51,891 nt of DNA from Mariprofundaceae bacterium (GCA_030950585.1 JAUZRG010000157.1:1-51891), one strand, 5' to 3'; shown: positions 43,299-51,454, numbered from the stretch's first letter. Numbers and translations are program-made. The notes: a model not told the origin generated them from the letters alone.

Positions 43299-44201
43299 TC
43301 AAGCTGTGGGGTGATTCGCTAAGCATTTTTTGATGGCTTTACTTAACTTCTGAACATTAAATGGTTTGTTTAATATGCTATAATTTTTAATGTTTTGTGT
43401 GATGTGGCCAAGCACCTGCGAACTATCGTAACCTGTAACAAAAAGAATAGGCACAGAGGCGTTTATCTCTAAAATTCGTTTACTCGCTGTAATGCCTCCC
43501 ATTTTGGGCATTACCACATCCATAATAATCAATTGAATTTTATCTTGTTGTTGCTTATATATCTGAATGGCTTCTAACCCATCGGAAGCATCGACCACGG
43601 TATAGCCTATCGACTCTAATACCGCGTGATTGGTTTCACGAAGTGATTTTTCATCATCCACCAAGAGGATATGTTGACCTTTTGGATCGACTTCATCATG
43701 GGTATCATCGATATTAATAGGCTCTGGTTCTTGCATGGTATCGTTATCAAGTAGGGGCAGGTAAATATTAAAGCTAGCTCCCTCATCAACCACGCTATCG
43801 ACTTCGATAAAGCCACCATGTGAGGCAACGGTGCCATGAATCATGAAGAGTCCTAAACCTGTACCCACTTTCTTTTTGGTGAAAAAAGGCTCAAATATAT
43901 ACTGAAGGTCTTCAGATGAGATGCCTTTGCCATTATCCGAAACACTGAGGTGTGCGTAATATTTCTCTGTTGTTAATCTATGTTTTTTCAAAAAGGCTTC
44001 ATTGGGTATGTAGTGCCTTAGCATGATAGAGATAACGGGTGTTTCATGGTTATCAAGTGAGTCTCGTGCGTTGTTGATCAAATTCATGAGCACTTGTTGT
44101 AGCTGCACTTTATCGCCATCTATCAATAGCGTTTGGCTGCAAAAATCAGTGTTTAAGCGAATTTTATGAGAAGTTACAAATTTAGGATATAATTTTTCGG
44201 G
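43299..44201 (-). pseudogene. 5'-truncated hybrid histidine kinase (HATPase-receiver remnant)
   Basis: The frame carries the second half of a hybrid kinase: ATPase domain with GDKVQLQQVLMNLINNARDSL, DNGKGISSEDL and PFFTKKKVGTGLGLFM, then a receiver with LLVDDEKS, Asp in IIMDVVMPKMGG and the final Lys in LNKPFNVQKL. The HisKA and sensor domains are missing. Upstream codons (EKLYPKFVTSHKIRLNTD) continue the ATPase fold up to a stop at 44202-44204, so the break is near 44200. A start inside (GTG/TTG/ATG 44126) could make a stub, but it has no His and is probably inactive as a kinase. It is 130 bases from the sulfide operon promoter. Confidence 0.82.
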
Positions 44202-44301
44202 TTAAAATGGAGATGTTTATGGCACGGAAATAGTACAGTAAACAAGAGAAATCTTGTATTGCTGTAGAGTCTATCACTAGTTCGTTGATTCCTCAACAGT
44301 C

Positions 44302-44340
44302 TTCATATTAATATATTGACATATTATAATATAGTAATAT
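44302..44340 (+). promoter_or_regulatory. sulfide-operon promoter with overlapping 28-bp palindromic operator
   Basis: TTCATA at 44302-44307 and a perfect TATAAT at 44325-44330 are 17 bases apart. The stretch 44313-44340 is an imperfect palindrome, ATATTgac / ATATTATAATAT / agtAATAT, with a perfect 12-base centre that contains the -10 box. This is the size and AT-rich shape of BigR/SqrR-type ArsR operators, so the repressor would block RNA polymerase and its own gene. The predicted start site, near 44337, is only about two bases before the first ATG. Confidence 0.75.
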
Positions 44341-44674
44341 GATTCGCCCCATGAATGTTAATGAAGAGCAAATCAAACAATCCAGCGAAGGTCTCAAAGC
44401 TTTGGCTCACCCACTACGCTTAACGATTATTTGCTATTTAATGGATGATGAGCTTTGTGTCAGTGATTTAGAAAAGAAAACGGGTGCGTTACAATCCAAT
44501 CTATCACAACACCTGTCTAAAATGCGCAGCTTGGGTGTCATCGCCAGCAAAAAGCGCGGACAGCATGTTTATTATCGTTTGGCCAATTCTCAATGGAGCC
44601 AAGTAGTTTATGCCTTACAAACCATGTATTGCCCCAAAGTCATCTTACAAGAGGAAAATAAACATGCAAGTTAG
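44339..44674 (+). CDS. ArsR-family persulfide-sensing repressor (BigR/SqrR-like)
   Basis: The 111-residue winged-helix protein has the ArsR core KALAHPLRLTIICYL, helix-turn-helix LQSNLSQHLSKMRSLG and wing RGQHVYYRL. C32 (in IICYL) and C98 (in TMYCPK) are 66 residues apart, the same spacing as the two persulfide-crosslinking Cys of SqrR/BigR; metal-site cysteines are absent. It likely represses the operon until reactive sulfur species link the two cysteines. The first ATG is at 44339 with no ribosome-binding site; ATG 44351 is an alternative. It ends 11 bases inside the next gene. Confidence 0.9.
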   Translation: MIRPMNVNEEQIKQSSEGLKALAHPLRLTIICYLMDDELCVSDLEKKTGALQSNLSQHLSKMRSLGVIASKKRGQHVYYRLANSQWSQVVYALQTMYCPKVILQEENKHAS

Positions 44675-45182
44675 CATTCAGGCGTTTCACAAAAAGCTAA
44701 TGAAAGGCGAAATCAATCACTGGATTGATGTACGATCTGTGGCTGAGTTTAAATCTGAACGTGCCGACTGTGCCATAACCGTGAATCACCCTCTTGATCA
44801 AATTAACACCCTTAATTTACCAAAATCAGCCACTATTTATCTATCTTGCCGTTCTGGCGTACGCTCTAGCAAAGCGCAGAAAGCATTGCGTAACCGTGGT
44901 TTTAACGATGTCATTAATATTGATGGTGGCTATTTAGCTTGGCAGCAAGCCAACTACCCTGTGACCAAAACACAAGGCCAATTTCCGATCATGCGCCAAG
45001 TGCAAATCATTGCTGGCCTTTTGATTCTTATCGGTTCTCTTGGCTCTATTTTTCTCATTCCTGAACTCATATGGCTAGCCGTTTTTGTGGGTGCAGGCTT
45101 AAGTTTTGCTGGCCTATCAGGCTGGTGCGGTATGACCACCGTTCTTAGCATCATGCCTTGGAACAAAAAAGCAAGTTCATAA
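44664..45182 (+). CDS. rhodanese domain with C-terminal membrane helices (YgaP-like)
   Basis: The 172-residue protein has a rhodanese domain (about 1-105) with the sulfur-carrying Cys in YLSCRSGVRSSKAQ near 56, and a DUF2892-type pair of membrane helices (about 112-160). YgaP-like proteins carry sulfur at the cytoplasmic face of the inner membrane. Start ATG 44664 has AGAGG upstream and overlaps the repressor gene; the longer frame from 44610 is not supported. It is the second gene of the sulfide operon. Confidence 0.9.
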   Translation: MQVSIQAFHKKLMKGEINHWIDVRSVAEFKSERADCAITVNHPLDQINTLNLPKSATIYLSCRSGVRSSKAQKALRNRGFNDVINIDGGYLAWQQANYPVTKTQGQFPIMRQVQIIAGLLILIGSLGSIFLIPELIWLAVFVGAGLSFAGLSGWCGMTTVLSIMPWNKKASS

Positions 45183-45201
45183 CATATAAAGGAAGATAAC
45201 C

Positions 45202-45888
45202 ATGATTTTAAGACAATTATTCGATGAAGATACTTGGACATACACCTACTTACTCGCTGATGAAGAAAGCAAAGAAGCTGTCTTGATTGATTCCGTGCTT
45301 GAACAACTCGAACGTGACCTGACTTTAATCAAAGAATTGGGTCTTAAACTAAAATACACCTTAGATACCCATGTACATGCCGACCATATCACCGCTTCAG
45401 GTCCTTTGCGTGAACGCACGGGTTGCCAAACAGGTATTTCTGAGAAAGGCAATGTGGCGTGTATCGACCTTCATTTAAAAGGTGGTGATATTTTGTCCTT
45501 GGGAAGTAAAAACCTTAAAGTGCTTGCAACGCCCGGCCATACGCCTGGTTGTATTTCTTTTGTTTGTGAAAACATGGTCTTTACAGGTGACTCGCTCTTC
45601 ATTCGTGGTTGTGGCCGCACAGACTTTCAAAATGGTGACTCTGGCCAACTTTATGATGGTATCGTCAATGAGTTATACACCCTTCCTGATGAAACCTTGG
45701 TTTATCCTGGCCATGATTACCGCGGCCAAATGGTCTCTACCATTGGTGAAGAAAAAGCATTTAATCCTCGCCTAAACTTAGGCCGTGAAGGCTTTATCAC
45801 GTTCATGAACGAACTTGATATTCCCAACCCTAAAAAACTCAATGAATCTGTTCCTGCTAACTTGGCATGTGGACACGTCGCCTCATAA
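45202..45888 (+). CDS. pdo: persulfide dioxygenase (ETHE1-like MBL-fold enzyme)
   Basis: The 228-residue protein oxidises glutathione persulfide to sulfite with O2 and a mononuclear iron. It shows THVHADHITASG with the metal-binding His/Asp cluster near 55-65, GHTPGCISFV, GDSLFIRGCGRTDFQ (the ETHE1-specific stretch) and the closing VYPGHDYRG. Length matches bacterial persulfide dioxygenases, not larger glyoxalase II proteins. AAGGAAG precedes its ATG. It acts after the SQR at 46382. Confidence 0.93.
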   Translation: MILRQLFDEDTWTYTYLLADEESKEAVLIDSVLEQLERDLTLIKELGLKLKYTLDTHVHADHITASGPLRERTGCQTGISEKGNVACIDLHLKGGDILSLGSKNLKVLATPGHTPGCISFVCENMVFTGDSLFIRGCGRTDFQNGDSGQLYDGIVNELYTLPDETLVYPGHDYRGQMVSTIGEEKAFNPRLNLGREGFITFMNELDIPNPKKLNESVPANLACGHVAS

Positions 45889-45915
45889 AAGTACAAACAA
45901 AGAAGGAGATCAACC

Positions 45916-46347
45916 ATGCCCCAAATCATCAAAAAACATTTATCCTTTCTGTCGATTTTAATCCTACTGGCATTGCCGCTTAGCGTCTCAGCCTGTGGCA
46001 TCAGCGAAAAAACACATGCTGGTTATGAAAATGCTTCGCTTGAGCATGCCTATCAGCACTGGAAACAAGGTGAGAAATCATCTATTCCCTTTGCCTTTTT
46101 AGATGTACGAAGTATCGAAGAATACAATCAAGGCCATATTGCAGGTGCGATTCATATTCCCATTCAACAATTAGCCCAACGCCTCAATGAATTACCCAAA
46201 GACAAACGTTTATATGTGCATTGTGAAGCAGGTGTTCGTTCTGCCAAAGCAGCCGCATTATTGATTGATTCAGGCATCAGAAATATTGAAAACATGCCCG
46301 CTGGCATGGCGGGCTGGCGAGATGCCGCTTATCCCATTGAAAAATAA
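45916..46347 (+). CDS. exported lipoprotein rhodanese
   Basis: The 143-residue protein has an N-terminal hydrophobic segment with a lipobox-like LSVSAC, so the Cys near residue 27 may be lipidated and the protein anchored facing the periplasm. A rhodanese domain follows: FLDVRSIEEYNQGHIAGAIHIP, active-site loop HCEAGVRSAKA with the catalytic Cys near 101, and GMAGWRDAAYP. It may move sulfane sulfur outside the membrane to make thiosulfate. A good AAGGAG precedes the ATG. Confidence 0.88.
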   Translation: MPQIIKKHLSFLSILILLALPLSVSACGISEKTHAGYENASLEHAYQHWKQGEKSSIPFAFLDVRSIEEYNQGHIAGAIHIPIQQLAQRLNELPKDKRLYVHCEAGVRSAKAAALLIDSGIRNIENMPAGMAGWRDAAYPIEK

Positions 46348-46381
46348 AACACCTATTAAATTATTGCCCTAGGAGTTCATT

Positions 46382-47581
46382 ATGAGTGCAATCAAACATC
46401 AAATTGTCATCGTTGGTGGTGGTACTGCGGGTATTGCGACCGCAGCACATTTAAAGAAAAATAATGCCTGCCTTGACGTAGCCATTATTGAACCATCTGA
46501 TGTTCATTATTATCAACCGGGTTTTACCTTTGTGGGTGCTGGTATCTACAAACCTGAGAAAACCAAACGCCCGATGGCATCCGTCATCCCTGAAGGTGTG
46601 ACTTGGCTGAAAGATAGCGTGCTGTCTTTTGACCCTGAAAACAACACCATTACCACCGAAAAATCTGGTGAAATTGCCTATAAAGGCCTTGTGGTTGCTG
46701 CTGGCATCAAGATTGATTGGGATGCTGTTGATGGACTTGCAGAAGCCATCAAAACAGAAGGTGTGTGCAGCAATTACACCTATGAAACTGCTGACAAAAC
46801 ATGGAAAACCATCAAAAGATTTAAGGGTGGCACAGCCATCTTCACCCAACCCAAACCACCTTTTAAATGCCCAGGTGCTGCGCAAAAAATCATGTATTTA
46901 GCCGATGAAGCCTTTCGCAAACAAGGTGTACGCAACAAAACAGATATTAAATTCTTTGCTGCTGCACCCAGTATCTTTCCTATCAAACACTATGCAGATC
47001 CTCTCAATGCTGTGATTGCACGCAAAGAACTCAACACCAATTTCAAGCACCACTTGGTGGCTATTGATGGCAAGAAAAAAGAAGCCACCTTTGAACACAC
47101 TGAAACAGGTAAAAGAACCACCTCTAAATACGATATGATTCATGTGACACCACCTCAATGCGCACCAGACTTTTTAAAAGGTAGCCCCCTTGCCAATGCA
47201 GGTGGTTGGGTCGATGTGGATAAGTTCACCTTGCAATCGACTAAGTTTTCAAACGTCTTTGCCTTAGGTGATTGCTGTAGCGCGCCATGCTCCAAAACAG
47301 CGGCAGCGATCAAAGCACAAGGCCCTGTGGTTGTTTCTAATTTATTAACTGTCTTGGCAGGTGGAGAAGCAGGCACAGCTTATGATGGTTATGCCTCCTG
47401 CCCACTGGTCACAGGCTATGGTAAATTGGTATTGGCTGAATTTGATTACAATATGCAGCCCAAAGAAACCTTCCCTTTTGACCAAGGCCAAGAACGTAAA
47501 AGTATGTATTACCTTAAGAAATACGTCTTACCTAAATTCTATTGGGATGTGATGCTAAAAGGCGGCAACTTAGGCGAATAA
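46382..47581 (+). CDS. sqr: sulfide:quinone oxidoreductase, SQOR type
   Basis: This 399-residue FAD enzyme oxidises sulfide to a sulfane sulfur and passes electrons to quinone at the membrane. It starts with IVIVGGGTAGIATAAHL, the FAD site. Redox cysteines are in KCPGAAQKIMYL near 162 and YASCPLVTGYGKLVLAEF near 340, the arrangement of mitochondrial-type SQOR. ALGDCCSAPCSKTAA near 296 closes the FAD site. The type II features match human SQOR motifs, so the product is probably a small thiol persulfide, which suits the neighbouring dioxygenase. Confidence 0.93.
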   Translation: MSAIKHQIVIVGGGTAGIATAAHLKKNNACLDVAIIEPSDVHYYQPGFTFVGAGIYKPEKTKRPMASVIPEGVTWLKDSVLSFDPENNTITTEKSGEIAYKGLVVAAGIKIDWDAVDGLAEAIKTEGVCSNYTYETADKTWKTIKRFKGGTAIFTQPKPPFKCPGAAQKIMYLADEAFRKQGVRNKTDIKFFAAAPSIFPIKHYADPLNAVIARKELNTNFKHHLVAIDGKKKEATFEHTETGKRTTSKYDMIHVTPPQCAPDFLKGSPLANAGGWVDVDKFTLQSTKFSNVFALGDCCSAPCSKTAAAIKAQGPVVVSNLLTVLAGGEAGTAYDGYASCPLVTGYGKLVLAEFDYNMQPKETFPFDQGQERKSMYYLKKYVLPKFYWDVMLKGGNLGE

Positions 47582-47609
47582 AAGCCCCTTCACGGCTTAG
47601 AAAACTTTC

Positions 47610-47642
47610 AAGGGTTGTTACCACACGTAACAACCCTTTTTT
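47610..47642 (+). terminator. intrinsic terminator between sqr and tauE-like gene
   Basis: A perfect 12-base stem AAGGGTTGTTAC (47610-47621) with GTAACAACCCTT (47627-47638), five-base loop and T run. It would reduce expression of the exporter and methyltransferase relative to sqr. Confidence 0.92.
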
Positions 47643-47671
47643 CATCGACTCAACACAGGAGCACAAGCAAC

Positions 47672-48472
47672 ATGGAAACCATGATGATTATCGGTCTTAT
47701 TTTCGCTGTTATAATGGGCATAACCTTAGGGGTCTTTGGTGCAGGTGGCTCCATATTGACCGTACCTATCCTTGTTTACTTGATGGGTATATCAGCATTT
47801 CAGGCCACAGCCTATTCCTTGTTTATTGTCGGCATCACTTCACTTTTTGGAGCCTATGCCTATTACAAAAAGGATTTTATTCAATTTAAAATCGGCTTTA
47901 TATTTGCAATACCTGCATTCATCGGTGTGTATAGCGTGCGCTTATGGCTTATGCCTGCCTTGCCTGAGCATATTGCCAGTTTTGGCAACTGGGAACTTAG
48001 CAAAGAAGCTCTCATTCTCATGGTCTTTTCCATCATCATGATTATGGCAGCCTATGCCATGATTAAACCATCTAAAAAAGAAGATAATAGCCAACACAAA
48101 GCACTCAACTACCCCCTTATTGGCTTTGAAGGTCTTATCGTTGGTGCAGTCACAGGTTTTGTGGGGGCTGGTGGTGGCTTTTTAATTATTCCTGCCTTGG
48201 TGATGTTGGCAGGTTTATCCATGAAGCAAGCCGTGGGAACATCCTTGATGATTATTGCCATCAAATCCATTTTTGGCTTTATGGGTGATATTCAATCAGG
48301 CATGATGATCAACTGGATATTATTATTTGAAATCACCATCTTATCTATCCTTGGTGCATTCATTGGTGAACGCATGAGTCGCAAGATAGATGGCAATAAG
48401 CTCAAACCTATTTTTGGTTATTTTGTGTTGATCATGGGAATTGTTATGCTCTTGCGTGAAATAACCGTCTAA
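47672..48472 (+). CDS. TauE/SafE (TSUP) family sulfur-anion exporter
   Basis: The 266-residue integral membrane protein has about eight helices and the two TSUP repeats, with glycine-rich GVFGAGGSILTVPILV near residues 20-35 and GFVGAGGGFLIIPALVML near 165-182. Family members export sulfite, sulfoacetate or thiosulfate; sulfite from persulfide oxidation is the likely substrate here. Start ATG 47672 has AGGAG ten bases upstream; the frame begins earlier at 47615 but without support. Confidence 0.9.
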   Translation: METMMIIGLIFAVIMGITLGVFGAGGSILTVPILVYLMGISAFQATAYSLFIVGITSLFGAYAYYKKDFIQFKIGFIFAIPAFIGVYSVRLWLMPALPEHIASFGNWELSKEALILMVFSIIMIMAAYAMIKPSKKEDNSQHKALNYPLIGFEGLIVGAVTGFVGAGGGFLIIPALVMLAGLSMKQAVGTSLMIIAIKSIFGFMGDIQSGMMINWILLFEITILSILGAFIGERMSRKIDGNKLKPIFGYFVLIMGIVMLLREITV

Positions 48473-48490
48473 AAACAAAGGAGTTAAATC

Positions 48491-49066
48491 ATGGATTGGG
48501 AACAATTATACCAAGAAAACGATATAGGCTGGGATCGCGGAGCGATTAGCCCTGCCCTCAAGCATTGGCTACCCACACTCAAAGAAAACAAGCATCAACG
48601 CATTCTAATTCCAGGTTGTGGTTATGGGCATGAAGTTATTGAATTAGCCAGTCAAGGCTATGATGTCACAGGCTTAGACATTGCACCCTCGGCTATTAAG
48701 CAACTTGATGAAAATCTAAAGAAGAAAAACTTAAGCGCGACCACCGTTTGTGAAGATTTATTCAACTATCATCCCACCCAAATATTTGATGCGATGTATG
48801 AGCAAACTTGCTTATGCACCATACCATCTGCCAAACGAAAATATTATGAGCACGCTGTTTTTAATTGGCTCAAACAAGGTGGCAGTTTAATGATCTTACT
48901 CATGCAAACAGGAACCTTAAGCGGCCCACCTTTTCATGTTGGTCTTTTATCAGCACGCCAAATGTTTGATGAATCACGCTGGCTATGGCCAGACACCCCC
49001 CCTGTGCTTATTCCTCGCCCTAAAGGGGGACGTTTTGAATTGTCCTTTATCTTAGAAAAAAAGTGA
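48491..49066 (+). CDS. thiopurine S-methyltransferase family (thiol methyltransferase)
   Basis: The 191-residue class I SAM methyltransferase has the SAM motif RILIPGCGYGHEVIELA near residues 39-55, motif II VTGLDIAPSAIKQL, and the TPMT-type start WEQLYQENDIGWDRG and MYEQTCLCTIP. The family methylates thiols, sulfide or halide ions. Its place as the last gene of a sulfide operon suggests it methylates sulfide or a small thiol, perhaps to volatile methylated sulfur. Stop almost touches the convergent DUF1456 gene. The exact substrate is unproved. Confidence 0.87.
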   Translation: MDWEQLYQENDIGWDRGAISPALKHWLPTLKENKHQRILIPGCGYGHEVIELASQGYDVTGLDIAPSAIKQLDENLKKKNLSATTVCEDLFNYHPTQIFDAMYEQTCLCTIPSAKRKYYEHAVFNWLKQGGSLMILLMQTGTLSGPPFHVGLLSARQMFDESRWLWPDTPPVLIPRPKGGRFELSFILEKK

Positions 49067-49067
49067 T

Positions 49068-49463
49068 TTAAATGGCTTCTTTTTCTTCGCCATCTTTTTC
49101 TGTTGCTTCTTCTTCATCGTCTTCATCATCACTATCGCAGACATCGCCAAGCAAACTATGAATTTCATCGATGGCTTCTTCATTGGAGGATTCAACCAAA
49201 CCAATGATATAATTTTCGACCATGCGTGGTAATTGAGCTTTATTTTCAAGTTTACCACGCATATACACAATCACGCCTTCCAAAAACTGTTCCAGCTGCT
49301 CATCAGTGGCTTTTTCATAGTTTTTGTTTTGTGAGCCAGCCATAAGAGCTTTCACTTGGCTGCTACTTAACTTGCAACCACCCAATTCAAACATTTCTTT
49401 AATTTCAAAATGCTGAAATCGATTGGCAATCACTATTTTTTTAAAGATCATATTATTATTCAT
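49068..49463 (-). CDS. DUF1456 family protein
   Basis: The 131-residue protein has two halves typical of DUF1456 (YehS-like): IKEMFELGGCKLSSSQVKAL and ATDEQLEQFLEGVIVYMRGK, and then a strongly acidic tail (DVCDSDDEDDEEEATEKDGEE). Function unknown. It is convergent with the methyltransferase gene, ending one base away. An inverted repeat covers its upstream leader (49464-49495). Confidence 0.85.
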   Translation of the reverse strand: MNNNMIFKKIVIANRFQHFEIKEMFELGGCKLSSSQVKALMAGSQNKNYEKATDEQLEQFLEGVIVYMRGKLENKAQLPRMVENYIIGLVESSNEEAIDEIHSLLGDVCDSDDEDDEEEATEKDGEEKEAI

Positions 49464-49495
49464 GCACCCAAACTAGCTAGGATCAAGCTGGGTGC
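49464..49495 (-). promoter_or_regulatory. inverted repeat in the leader of the DUF1456 gene
   Basis: GCACCC at 49464-49469 pairs with GGGTGC at 49490-49495, with a further AGCT/AGCT pairing inside. On the minus strand the sequence GGGTGC sits right before the ATG, so the hairpin would bury the likely ribosome-binding region. It may be a protein or RNA control site, or chance. Confidence 0.35.
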
Positions 49496-49579
49496 AATCA
49501 ATGAACGCTTTTAAAAAGGTATGCGTTGCGGCCTTTGCTGCTAATATGGCTCGATGTCTATTCTAAAAGCAGATGCTCA

Positions 49580-50134
49580 ATGATCATTTACATCCTTAGT
49601 TTTACCTTATTGGCTTGCCTTATTTTGCTTGCTATTGGCCTTGTTTTTTTGATAAAAACCATGCGTAAGAATGAAAAATCCAAAGAAACGATGATGCAGG
49701 TCTATGAAGAAAAAATAAGGTCATTGATCGGCAACCAGCACCAAGAGATCCAGAGTGCGCGTAAAGAAAGCGTGACAAAAAGCCGCAGCGTCTTGCGCGG
49801 CAAAGTCGCTGAACAAATGGCTCCCCTACTACCGGGATTTCATTATGCCGCTGCCGATGCGCGGTTTATGGGCGACCCCATTGATTACCTCGTTTGCGAT
49901 GGCTACAGCGCATTGCGTGACAACACAGAACAAAGTAACGAGGTGCATGTGGTTCTTTTAGACATTAAATCAGGTAAAGCATCGCTTTCATCTTCGCAAC
50001 GTGCCATCGCCCAAGCCGTTGAAGCAGGCCGTGTGCGTTTTGAAGTTGTTCGGGTTGATGATGATGGTTGCATTAATATTAAACAATGGAAGTCACGCCA
50101 AAAAAAAGGAGCAAGCTGCCATGCTCAAATATAG
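49580..50134 (+). CDS. Holliday-junction-resolvase-like endonuclease (PF10107-type), membrane-anchored
   Basis: The 184-residue protein begins with a membrane helix IIYILSFTLLACLILLAIGL, then a coiled stretch, and a nuclease-like domain with RGKVAEQMAPLLPGF, DARFMGDPIDYLVCDGY, VVLLDIKSGKASLSSSQ and AVEAGRVRFEVV. The D...ExK-type acidic residues (Asp in PIDYLV, then Asp/Lys in LDIKSGK) suit a resolvase-like fold. Its role is unknown. ATG 49580 is chosen; a longer frame from 49526 is unsupported. The stop overlaps the lemA-like start. Confidence 0.85.
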   Translation: MIIYILSFTLLACLILLAIGLVFLIKTMRKNEKSKETMMQVYEEKIRSLIGNQHQEIQSARKESVTKSRSVLRGKVAEQMAPLLPGFHYAAADARFMGDPIDYLVCDGYSALRDNTEQSNEVHVVLLDIKSGKASLSSSQRAIAQAVEAGRVRFEVVRVDDDGCINIKQWKSRQKKGASCHAQI

Positions 50135-50767
50135 CGTTTTATTTCTGTTGTTCTTTAGCATCGTCGTCGCTATCAAAAGAGCTGTTCACCTGCATCACTT
50201 AGAACTAAAAAACCAACATGATTTTCAACAACTAAAAATCCAATTGCAACGTCGTCAGCACTTGATTCCACGCTTATTAAACGCCAGCTCACAGATGGCG
50301 GAACATTTATCCAAAGACCCTAAACTAGCGCCTCTTTTTTGCGCAAAAAATTACTCAAAACACATCAGAAAGCAGATGGTTTGATCAACAAACATGAAGC
50401 AAAGAAAAGTGCACAAGTTCACCGTATTCAACTTGCCGAACACCACATGATGGATGCCTTGGTGCAACTTGTGGATTACATCACACCACCCGCAGATGAA
50501 CATCATATCTCAACGGTATTACAACATGAGTTACGCATCACCGAAGCAATCATTTCAACCGAAAATCGCGTTTTCTTTGCCCAACAAGCCTACAACGACA
50601 CCATCTTGGCTTATAATCAATACCTCAACAGCATCCCATCACGCTTACTGGGCACAAAAAGACAACATCCCATGCTACAAAGCATTGAAAGTTATGATAT
50701 AAAATCCTACGAAAAGCTAAAAAGTCATCAGAGTTTATGGAAAAATCTAAATCAGAAAACGACATGA
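50121..50767 (+). CDS. LemA family protein, split by a -1 frame change
   Basis: Two overlapping frames make one LemA-like protein. The first (50121-50384) has the membrane anchor LKYSVLFLLFFSIVVAI and the LemA signature LQRRQHLIPRLLNASS. The second (50339-50767) continues with helices and the LemA end ISTENRVFFAQQAYNDTILAYN, NSIPSRLLG. The joint falls in a T6/A6 stretch near 50335-50350, and A AAA AAT at 50346-50352 is a slippery-type heptamer whose -1 slip joins the two halves. A real frameshift mutation, a sequencing error and programmed slippage cannot be separated here. AAGGAG supports the 50121 start. The function of LemA is uncertain. Confidence 0.82.
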
Positions 50768-50827
50768 TTTGTATAGGAAGGCACATCAAACTGGCCGAAA
50801 CATGCCCTTTTTGCCAGCATTGGCACA

Positions 50828-51454
50828 ATGCAAACTTTAGATCACTCATCCAAACAAAGAATCATGGCACTGACCGTGCTCGCACGCATCATTGAAATGG
50901 TCCAAGACATTGCTCGCACAGGTAAAGTTGATGAAAAAAGAACGTCTTTTTTATTGCACAGCCTTTTTGTTACTCCTGATGATCCTTCTTCCATTTATGC
51001 TGACACCGATAATATGAAACAAGCCATGCGGCACTTATTAACATTTTTGCGCGGTGAGAATGTTGAAGACATTAAACGCAGCATGCCCCATATCATGTCC
51101 TTGATTGGCTTAGAAAAAAAGCTATCTCAGCAAGGCGAGATGCTTGAACTGATTTCCAACGGCATGACCAGCGTCAGCAAACAAAAAAACTATTTTGGCT
51201 CACTCACCCATGAAAGTGTGATTGGTTCCATCGCCGATCTTTATGGCTCCACCATCAGCAGCATGTCACCGCGTATCATGATTAAAGGTAAACCTGAGTT
51301 TTTAAAAGTCAGCTACAATACCAATAGCATTCGGGCGCTCTTACTTGTGGGTATTCGTGCTGCCTATATGTGGCGCACCAACGGTGGCACAAAATGGCGC
51401 ATGATTTTCTTTCGCAATCGCATGGCACGTGATATTGAGCGTTTGTTGGCTTAA
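50828..51454 (+). CDS. hflD: HflD homologue (high-frequency lysogenisation regulator)
   Basis: The 208-residue peripheral membrane protein matches E. coli HflD, which controls lambda CII stability and sits next to mnmA/purB there. Shared stretches include SLIGLEKKLSQQGEMLELI, SIADLYGSTISSMSPRIMI and ALLLVGIRAAYMWRTNGG, and the closing FFRNRMARDIERLLA. Start ATG 50828 is weakly supported; ATG 50864 is also in frame. It stands behind the lemA-like gene. In species outside enterics its role may be general and not phage related. Confidence 0.87.
   Translation: MQTLDHSSKQRIMALTVLARIIEMVQDIARTGKVDEKRTSFLLHSLFVTPDDPSSIYADTDNMKQAMRHLLTFLRGENVEDIKRSMPHIMSLIGLEKKLSQQGEMLELISNGMTSVSKQKNYFGSLTHESVIGSIADLYGSTISSMSPRIMIKGKPEFLKVSYNTNSIRALLLVGIRAAYMWRTNGGTKWRMIFFRNRMARDIERLLA

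Noticed and set aside
50764-50895. A 43-codon frame with a CPFCQHW motif between lemA-like and hflD genes
   Set aside because: It overlaps the hflD start, has no clear ribosome-binding site and no known family; the Cys pair alone is weak.
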